Position numbers and translations under genes: made by a program. From an uncultured bacterium (GTDB lineage Bacteria; Bacteroidota; Bacteroidia; CAILMK01), in contig CAILMK010000107.1 of NCBI GenBank assembly GCA_903835275.1, forward strand, positions 1-5,784: DNA of 5,784 nucleotides, read 5' to 3'. This document shows, piece after piece, positions 1-4,629 of this stretch (position 1 is the first letter of the stretch; each line of letters starts with the position of its first letter). Under the pieces are notes generated by a model. The model was not told the DNA's origin. It made no database searches and saw only the letters and a list, made by a program, of their open reading frames with translations.

Positions 1-55
1 GTCTTTGAGCCTTTGTGGCATATTCTCTAACATATTTCCACCTCCCATTCGTCCT

Positions 56-1051
56 ATGCTTATGACCTACCTGAAACCCTCTCAAAAAGAAGGCAAGAAA
101 TTTTTGAATCCCATACCCACATTCCTCGGTGTAAAAGGGGGAATGATGAAAACGATGTGGCAAATGCTTACTGTAAAAGCTGAGCGTGTGCCTAAACAAC
201 AACTGGGGCCCTTCAAAACCGATCCGCATGTTTATGAAACCCCGCCTGCAAGCGGATTGCGCATTACCTGGATGGGACATTCCGGTTTACTGATAGAAAT
301 AGATGGCAAACGCTTCCTGACAGATCCCGTTTGGGGACGCGCCTCCTTTGTTTCATGGGCAGGACCGAAACGCTTTTTTGAGGCCCCCATAGCATTGAAA
401 CAACTTCCTTCCCTGGATGCGATCATTATTTCCCATGATCATTACGATCACCTGGATAGTAATGTGATAAAGGAACTCGCACAAAGCAGCATTCCATTTA
501 TTTGTCCCATTGGCGTTGGGGCCATACTTCAGGATATGGGCATTGCCAAAAACCGCATCACTGAAATGGACTGGATGGATTCTATCAATATAGGCGATTG
601 TAAAATAACTGCTCTTCCTGCAAGGCACTTTACCGGCAGGAGTATTATTAATAGAAATGAAAGTTTGTGGGCATCCTTTGCCATAAAAGGGCATACTCAT
701 AATATCTATTACGGTGCCGATTCGGGATGGCACCCTGCCTTTGAAGAGATCGGAAATACGTTCGGGCCGTTTGATCTGACGATGCTGGAAATTGGCGCAT
801 ATGGAGATGGCTGGCCTGATATCCACATGGGTCCTGACCATGCCTCTAATGCGCACCTTGCCCTAAAAGGGAAGCTTATGATGCCAATACACTGGGGAAC
901 GTTCAATCTCGCGCTGCATGCCTGGGATGAACCGGTGGTGCGAGTATTGGAATATGCAAAACAAAAAGGAATTGATCTGGTGCTACCAAAGCCCGCTGAG
1001 CCCACTGAAATAAACGGCACTCCACATATTTCCGGCTGGTGGAAGAACTAA
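56..1051 (+). CDS. MBL-fold metal-dependent hydrolase (UlaG / NAPE-PLD-like)
   Basis: Predicted zinc-dependent hydrolase of the metallo-beta-lactamase fold, in the branch containing UlaG-like lactonases and NAPE-hydrolysing phospholipase D. The substrate cannot be read from the sequence. Residues here are numbered from the TTG at base 5. The metal-binding signature HDHYDH is at 144-149. Further likely ligands are H208 (in ARHFTGR), D239 (in GADSG) and H296 (in MPIHWGTF). The family's GHSGLLIEIDG strand (91-101) and DPVWG turn (107-111) precede them. About 330 residues is normal for the family. I chose the ATG at 56 because the family-like sequence (KKFLNPIPT) begins shortly after it. The ATG at 62 is equally possible. 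The frame is open to base 2, so an upstream start outside the window, for example one adding a membrane anchor, cannot be excluded. No signal peptide is visible with this start, which suggests a cytoplasmic protein. It converges on the MarR gene with 6 bp between the stop codons. Confidence 0.9.
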   Translation: MLMTYLKPSQKEGKKFLNPIPTFLGVKGGMMKTMWQMLTVKAERVPKQQLGPFKTDPHVYETPPASGLRITWMGHSGLLIEIDGKRFLTDPVWGRASFVSWAGPKRFFEAPIALKQLPSLDAIIISHDHYDHLDSNVIKELAQSSIPFICPIGVGAILQDMGIAKNRITEMDWMDSINIGDCKITALPARHFTGRSIINRNESLWASFAIKGHTHNIYYGADSGWHPAFEEIGNTFGPFDLTMLEIGAYGDGWPDIHMGPDHASNAHLALKGKLMMPIHWGTFNLALHAWDEPVVRVLEYAKQKGIDLVLPKPAEPTEINGTPHISGWWKN

Positions 1052-1061
1052 GTACACTTAG
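1048..1061. repeat. Short palindrome spanning two convergent stop codons
   Basis: CTAAGT-AC-ACTTAG is a perfect inverted repeat with 6-bp arms and a 2-bp centre. One arm holds the TAA of the hydrolase gene and the other holds the TAA of the MarR gene. The loop is too short and the stem too weak for a normal terminator. It may be only a chance result of two convergent TAA stops. Confidence 0.4.
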
Positions 1062-1504
1062 TCCTTCAAAAGAGCGACCAATCCCTTGTGGAATTTTTTA
1101 GGCTTATTTCCAATCGCTTTAAAAAATTCTTCATCGAATTCTTCCACTGTTTTGAGTGCTTTTGCGATAGAGGTTTTACCCTTGGTTGTAAGGATGATGG
1201 TTTTTGACCGCGTATCCTTTGCACTATCCTTGCGGGACACAAGCCCTTTCTTTTGGAGCGTACGCAATACTGTCGAAGTAGTCATAGGATCGATCTTGGT
1301 GTAGTTGGAAAGCAACACCTGCGTCACCGGTTCCTTGCCCGAACTCAGGGAATCAATACCCGTCATCAATACACACTGGGAGTGCGTGAGGTCATGCGGT
1401 TCCAATACTCGGCGAAGTTCCCTTTGCCATACACTGGTCGCCTGCCATAACAGAAAACCCATTCCTTCCGTACGTGCAATATTACTTTTTTTACCTTCTT
1501 TCAT
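1058..1504 (-). CDS. MarR-family winged-helix transcriptional regulator
   Basis: Predicted cytoplasmic, dimeric DNA-binding regulator of 148 residues, the usual MarR length. The pattern is typical: an N-terminal dimerisation helix (about 14-38, with FLLWQATSVWQRELRRVL); a helix beginning LTHSQCVLM (about 39-47); a helix-turn-helix around 64-90 (LSNYTKIDPMTTSTVLRTLQKKGLV); a basic wing around 90-109 (SRKDSAKDTRSKTIILTTKG); and a C-terminal dimerisation helix from about 113 on. The wing keeps the D-x-R-S-K form of the MarR family. The ATG at 1504 follows a -7 element and an imperfect palindrome that could be its own operator. The gene converges on the hydrolase. The next gene upstream on the same strand is a membrane protein 117 bp away. 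MarR proteins usually control themselves and an adjacent gene in response to small phenolic or oxidising ligands. Neither ligand nor target can be read here. Confidence 0.92.
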   Translation of the reverse strand: MKEGKKSNIARTEGMGFLLWQATSVWQRELRRVLEPHDLTHSQCVLMTGIDSLSSGKEPVTQVLLSNYTKIDPMTTSTVLRTLQKKGLVSRKDSAKDTRSKTIILTTKGKTSIAKALKTVEEFDEEFFKAIGNKPKKFHKGLVALLKD

Positions 1505-1512
1505 GGATGTAA

Positions 1513-1532
1513 TTGATTTAATACTTAATCAA
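1513..1532. promoter_or_regulatory. Candidate MarR operator (imperfect palindrome)
   Basis: Arms TTGATT (1513-1518) and AATCAA (1527-1532) form a perfect inverted repeat around an 8-bp centre. In total 16 of 20 positions are symmetric. It lies 9 bp upstream of the MarR start codon, covers the expected transcription start and touches the -7 element. The size and position suit a MarR-dimer autoregulatory site. That is inference; the family's operators vary in sequence. Confidence 0.45.
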
Positions 1533-1537
1533 AGTTA
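1530..1537 (-). promoter_or_regulatory. Bacteroidota-type -7 element of the MarR gene
   Basis: On the minus strand this reads TAACTTTG, a full match to the TAnnTTTG -7 consensus of Bacteroidota housekeeping promoters. It lies about 26 bp upstream of the ATG, giving a predicted leader of roughly 20 nt. No good -33 TTTG is found at the expected distance, so the call rests on the -7 box alone. Confidence 0.45.
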
Positions 1538-1621
1538 AACCATTTATCAAAAGAATGTATATTAAATTTTTAAAGGATTCGGCTTTTACCTGCAAAATAT
1601 ATCATACGTGAACATATTATA

Positions 1622-2326
1622 TTATGATTTCAAAAACACTTTCCTTAGAGATAACACATGCATCGCCAGAGCAAATGGAACCACAAATCCGGGTAACCAT
1701 ATAAAAGGCCAATGGCCTATCACTGTATTGGCAGGCTCATTCATAAAATAACGCATAGGGGACGGAGTGGAAAGCAAGGCGATAATAACAATATTTAAAA
1801 GCAAAACCAATCCGAATATATTCCAGATAATAATTCCTGTTTTTGAATTTCTCTTTGCAAATAATATTGCCGCGAAGGGTGCCGTTAAACCTGTGAGGAC
1901 ATCAAAATTTCTTCCTTCAAAACTCATTTGCACCGGAATAATTGCATTGACAAAAAGCATCCATAAAATAATTTCCATCAGTATACGGAAACTTTGAACA
2001 CCAATTAACCATTGCGGAGGAATTGCTTCCAGTATTGACCTGAACCCTTTTGAAAATGCGACAATAAATATTGCAATAATGGATGGAATAATCACCAATA
2101 AAATGTGGGGTGGCATTGCCGAAAAATCCTGAAAAAAGCCATTGGAGGCAAGAAATTTTTGCATTCCCAGCCAGGATACAAGGACGATTCCGGTAACTGC
2201 AACTTTTCTGGTTGCCTTCCTGGAGTTCAGTTTATTCAATGCGTAATTTAATCCTACCAGGATAGCTAATAAAATCGCAATAACCAGTGCAATAAATAAA
2301 GCGGAGATATAGATTGGGATACTCAT
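1622..2326 (-). CDS. Multi-pass inner-membrane protein of unknown function
   Basis: I do not recognise a named family. The 234-residue protein is strongly hydrophobic and appears to have seven membrane segments, at about 5-29, 41-59, 73-92, 108-130, 142-157, 164-186 and 203-226. Short basic loops (NSRKATRK at 34-41, KRNSK at 158-162, and the RKVFLKS tail) would favour the cytoplasm under the positive-inside rule. A conserved-looking stretch RNFDVLTGLTAPF lies at 139-151. No catalytic motif, nucleotide-binding site or transporter signature is visible. The ATG at 2326 sits just downstream of a perfect -7 box. It lies 85 bp downstream of the AraC-type gene on the same strand, so control by that regulator is a reasonable guess. 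It could be a small-molecule carrier, a sensor-like membrane protein or an orphan Bacteroidota protein. The sequence does not decide between these. Confidence 0.8.
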   Translation of the reverse strand: MSIPIYISALFIALVIAILLAILVGLNYALNKLNSRKATRKVAVTGIVLVSWLGMQKFLASNGFFQDFSAMPPHILLVIIPSIIAIFIVAFSKGFRSILEAIPPQWLIGVQSFRILMEIILWMLFVNAIIPVQMSFEGRNFDVLTGLTAPFAAILFAKRNSKTGIIIWNIFGLVLLLNIVIIALLSTPSPMRYFMNEPANTVIGHWPFIWLPGFVVPFALAMHVLSLRKVFLKS

Positions 2327-2342
2327 AGTTTTAAATTTGATT

Positions 2343-2350
2343 CAAAATTA
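2343..2350 (-). promoter_or_regulatory. -7 element of the membrane-protein gene
   Basis: On the minus strand this is TAATTTTG, a full match to TAnnTTTG, 16 bp upstream of the ATG at 2326. The predicted leader is only about 10 nt. It overlaps a short palindrome, TTTGA-T-TCAAA (2336-2346), that could bind a regulator. No TTTG -33 box is seen at the expected distance. The element suggests the gene can be transcribed independently of the AraC gene. Confidence 0.45.
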
Positions 2351-2411
2351 CGCTTCTTGGTTAAGTTACATTTTACTGAAATTGCTAATTTTAATTGAGA
2401 GAAGGCAGGAC

Positions 2412-3326
2412 TCAGTACTTTGAGCCTGGTTGCTTACGGTATTCATGCGCAGAAACACCTTTATATCTACAAAATACCCGTGAAAACGAACTATGATTTT
2501 CATACCCCGATTCCAATGCAATTTCAGCAATGCCTTTATTGGTATTCCTTAATAGTGCTTCTGCTTTTTTCATCCGCAGATTGACGATATGCTGCTGCGG
2601 GGTAACACCATTCAGCATTTTATACAGTCGCAGGAAATGGAATTTTGATAAACATGCTGCATCTGCCAGGGACTGCAATTCTATATTCCCATTCAAATGT
2701 TCATTGATATAATCTGAAGAATTACTCAAGCGTTTATACAATTCTATTCGTGTAGACCTTTTCAATGGAGGCAATTTTTCCGCATCTGCTAAAACATTCC
2801 TGTGATTATGCAATAGATAAATCATCAGTTTATATAATCCTTCTTCCATGTCAAGGGGATTATTCTCCGAATTTTTAATGGATGATATCAATGATAAAAG
2901 CAACGCATCTTTCAAATATAATTTACTGAAAAAATAAACAGGATTTTGTCCTGTATTATAAGGATCTTCCATGATTCTATCAGCAGGAGTTATCAATCCG
3001 TAATATACCTCATCCATGAAAGTTTCCCCGAAATGGATATTGAATGTTTCAGTCAGTTGTTTATCATCTATTTCAAGTGTGTAATTTTCCCGACGATTGG
3101 TAAGGTAATAATGATCCTCATCAATGGTAACAAGTTTTGAATTTGCACCTGCCCTGCTCTTCCCTTTCAGGTTCATGAATAAACTAAGTGGGCCTTTTAT
3201 GTCCGGACGATAGACTTGGTTTGATTGAGCATTGAGAATTACCGTCGGCCAGCCTCCCTGCGGTTCCCATTCACGGGTAATGCGATTCTTGAGGTAGTTT
3301 ATATCAGGGAATTCACGAAGGAACAT
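2412..3326 (-). CDS. AraC-family transcriptional regulator
   Basis: A 304-residue regulator with a C-terminal AraC/XylS DNA-binding domain at about 198-298. The first helix-turn-helix is around LADAACLSKFHFLRLYK (220-236), followed by the linker segment GVTPQQHIVNLRMKKAEALL (240-259). The second covers IAEIALESGYENHSSFSRVF (266-285) and ends in the family's F-C-R-Y-K-G-V-S-A-H-E-Y-R box (285-297). The N-terminal ~190 residues should be the ligand-sensing or dimerisation part. A beta-rich stretch at about 45-100 may be cupin-like, but I could not match it to a named domain. A full-length family member with ATG start at 3326, behind a good promoter. It is divergent from the broken YdeI-like gene and upstream of the membrane-protein gene on the same strand. 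These neighbours and its own promoter are its likeliest targets. Confidence 0.92.
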   Translation of the reverse strand: MFLREFPDINYLKNRITREWEPQGGWPTVILNAQSNQVYRPDIKGPLSLFMNLKGKSRAGANSKLVTIDEDHYYLTNRRENYTLEIDDKQLTETFNIHFGETFMDEVYYGLITPADRIMEDPYNTGQNPVYFFSKLYLKDALLLSLISSIKNSENNPLDMEEGLYKLMIYLLHNHRNVLADAEKLPPLKRSTRIELYKRLSNSSDYINEHLNGNIELQSLADAACLSKFHFLRLYKMLNGVTPQQHIVNLRMKKAEALLRNTNKGIAEIALESGYENHSSFSRVFCRYKGVSAHEYRKQPGSKY

Positions 3327-3348
3327 GATTACATCTTCAAATTCATAC

Positions 3349-3381
3349 CAAAGTTACAATGTTTGAATGAGAATATGCAAA
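3349..3381 (-). promoter_or_regulatory. Promoter of the AraC-family gene (-33/-7)
   Basis: On the minus strand, TTTG (3381-3378) is followed after 21 bp by TAACTTTG (3356-3349). This is the only start in the window with both Bacteroidota boxes at an acceptable spacing. The start codon is 22 bp beyond the -7 box, so the leader would be about 16 nt. Confidence 0.55.
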
Positions 3382-3390
3382 TGATGATGG

Positions 3391-3417
3391 AAATCAAAAA
3401 ATCCTTAATTTTGATTT
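3391..3417. repeat. Inverted repeat in the divergent AraC/YdeI-like promoter region
   Basis: AAATCAAAA (3391-3399) and TTTTGATTT (3409-3417) are perfect 9-bp inverted arms around a 9-bp centre. The repeat lies in the 106-bp region between two divergent genes and covers the -7 box of the rightward gene. Its form suits a dimeric regulator. The AraC-type neighbour is one candidate, although AraC proteins more often use direct repeats. The sequence is AT-rich, which raises the chance of coincidence. Confidence 0.45.
3406..3413 (+). promoter_or_regulatory. -7 element of the YdeI-like gene
   Basis: TAATTTTG matches TAnnTTTG fully and lies 19 bp upstream of the ATG at 3433, giving a leader of roughly 13 nt. 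No TTTG -33 box is present at the usual distance. It sits inside the inverted repeat at 3391-3417, so binding there would block this promoter. Confidence 0.45.
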
Positions 3418-3432
3418 TCTAATCACACTTTC

Positions 3433-4047
3433 ATGGCTAAAACAGACAAGAAGATAGACGCGTACATTGCGAAAGCACAACCTTTCGCAAAGCCTATACT
3501 GGAACATTTCAGGGAACTGGTCCATAAAAACTGTCCGGAGGTAGAGGAAAAAATGAAATGGAGCTTTCCTCACTTTGATTATAATGGACAAATGATGTGT
3601 AGCATGGCGGCCTTCAAACAGCATTGCTCAGTAGGCTTCTGGAAAGCATCGCTGATGGATGATCCCTAGGGTGCTTTTGGACTGGAGCGAGGTGAAGGTA
3701 TGGGGCATCTGGGCAAATTAACAAGTGTGAAAGACCTTCCTTCCGATAAAATACTCGCCGACTTTATTAAACAAGCAATGAAATTTAATGAGGAAGGTGT
3801 CAAGGTTGTAAAGGCAAAGCCTGTTGAGAAAAAAGATGTAACGATTCCTGATTATTTTGCAGTAGCCTTAAAAAAGGATAAAGCAGCCAAGACAGGATTT
3901 GATAATTTCAGTCCCTCCCAACAACGTGAGTACATTGACTGGCTCGTGGAAGCCAAGACTGAAGCCACCCGCGAAAAACGAATGGAAACGGCTTTAGAGT
4001 GGATCGCAGAAGGAAAGATCAGAAACTGGAAGTATCTAAAGAAGTGA
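3433..4047 (+). pseudogene. DUF1801/YdeI (OmpD-associated-like) protein gene with an in-frame TAG
   Basis: Read through, this is one 204-codon gene of the two-domain YdeI/OmpD-associated type. An N-terminal DUF1801 (YdhG-like) domain at about codons 8-110 includes CPEVEEKMKWSFPHFDYNG. A C-terminal OmdA/bacteriocin-protection-type domain at about 135-204 includes IPDYFAVALKKDKAA, FSPSQQREYIDWLVEAKTEATREKR and the IAEGKIRNWKYLKK end. Codon 79 (3667-3669) is TAG. The frame before and after is the same, and the family segment MGHLGKLTSVKDLPSDKI resumes at codon 90, so a point substitution, not an indel, broke the gene. The 5' piece would make 78 residues, losing the end of DUF1801 and all of OmdA. 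An ATG at 3700 could restart a 115-residue product holding the C-terminal domain. The undamaged downstream sequence points to a recent mutation or a base-call error. The cellular role of this family is poorly defined. The gene is divergent from the AraC gene and convergent with the MukE-like gene. Confidence 0.85.
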
Positions 4048-4060
4048 TTAAGAAAATTTG

Positions 4061-4098
4061 AAATTAAGGAATTTGACGGCCCACATTCCTAATTTTTT
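4061..4098 (+). terminator. Candidate terminator between convergent genes
   Basis: AAATTA-a-GGAAT (4061-4072) can pair with ATTCC-TAATTT (4085-4095), giving an 11-bp stem with a one-base bulge and a 12-nt loop. It is followed by, and partly includes, a run of six T (4093-4098). It lies in the 57-bp gap between the ends of the YdeI-like and MukE-like genes. A-rich sequence on the left side gives a T-rich tract on the minus strand, so it may work in both directions. The stem is AT-rich and only moderately stable. Confidence 0.45.
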
Positions 4099-4104
4099 AA
4101 TCAC

Positions 4105-4629
4105 TCAATTACTTTTAGTTAATCTCTGTATAGCAATCTCCTTTGCAAATTCAACAAACACTTTGTATGCTGCAGTAAAACTAAAACGATTGTCTCCTAG
4201 TTTGAAGGCAATATTTCTACGGGCCATCAGGTTTAAAATATTTCTGCGCTTATCTGAATCATTCAGTTGCTTGTTGGATTCAACAAGATCAATGAAAGAT
4301 GTATTTTCGAAATACTCATCAATTTCTTCAAGGGTAAATTCACCGCTTTCCAGAAGTTCCAGGAAGTTCTTTCCGTCCCTATCCATCTCATAACAAAGGA
4401 TAGCGAAGAAAATACTTATATCCCGGGAAATAGATTCACTCGTTGCGGAAGAAATAATGTAAGCGAATTCCTCAGTAAAGATCAGGTCATAATTAAATGA
4501 CTTCTTAAAGAATTCTGTATAAAACTCAAGATTACCCTTTACAGGTTTAAAAATCTCCTCGTGGGAAAGCAAAAACTTTCCGTCTATCAATGCCTCTGTA
4601 ATCTGTAAATGGTGCTCAGGATATTCCAT
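4105..4629 (-). CDS. MukE/MksE/JetB-like subunit of an SMC (condensin-type) complex
   Basis: A 174-residue acidic protein that I read as the KITE (MukE-like) partner of the kleisin encoded just upstream. In MukBEF, MksBEF and Wadjet complexes this dimeric tandem winged-helix subunit binds the kleisin and the SMC ATPase and helps load the complex on DNA. Visible features are an N-terminal winged-helix-like part (about 10-62: ALIDGKFLLSHEEIF, then FYTEFFKKSF and a short wing DLIFTEEFAYIIS), a helical middle (66-86: SISRDISIFFAILCYEMDRDG), and a second winged-helix-like part (about 98-160: TLEEIDEYF, KRRNILNLMARRNIAFKLGDNRFSFTAAYKVF). The ending, a positively charged recognition-type helix then a beta-wing, is typical of MksE/DUF4194-type proteins. 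The ATG at 4629 overlaps the kleisin stop by 14 bp, so the two are probably translationally coupled. No SMC ATPase gene follows. The assignment rests on remembered family pattern and gene order, not on an alignment. Confidence 0.68.
   Translation of the reverse strand: MEYPEHHLQITEALIDGKFLLSHEEIFKPVKGNLEFYTEFFKKSFNYDLIFTEEFAYIISSATSESISRDISIFFAILCYEMDRDGKNFLELLESGEFTLEEIDEYFENTSFIDLVESNKQLNDSDKRRNILNLMARRNIAFKLGDNRFSFTAAYKVFVEFAKEIAIQRLTKSN

Noticed and set aside
5..55. TTG start at base 5 adding 17 residues to the MBL-fold hydrolase
   Set aside because: The extra residues do not look like the family, and a TTG start is less likely than the ATGs at 56 or 62. The frame is open to the edge, so the TTG is probably just the first possible codon in the window.
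353..856. 167-codon minus-strand open frame inside the hydrolase gene
   Set aside because: It lies wholly antisense to a gene with clear catalytic motifs, and its translation has no recognisable domain. It is a shadow frame.
1601..1628. ATCATA...TATGAT inverted repeat at the end of the membrane-protein gene as a terminator
   Set aside because: Only 6-bp AT-only-type arms with a 16-nt loop and no T-run in the right place. This is expected by chance in such AT-rich sequence.
3394..3624. 76-codon minus-strand open frame across the YdeI-like start
   Set aside because: It is antisense to recognisable DUF1801 sequence and runs through the divergent promoter region, so it is not a plausible gene.
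3667..3699. Pyrrolysine-type or programmed readthrough of the TAG at 3667
   Set aside because: There is no recognisable readthrough context or recoding hairpin, and the family has no known recoded residue. A point mutation or sequencing error is simpler.
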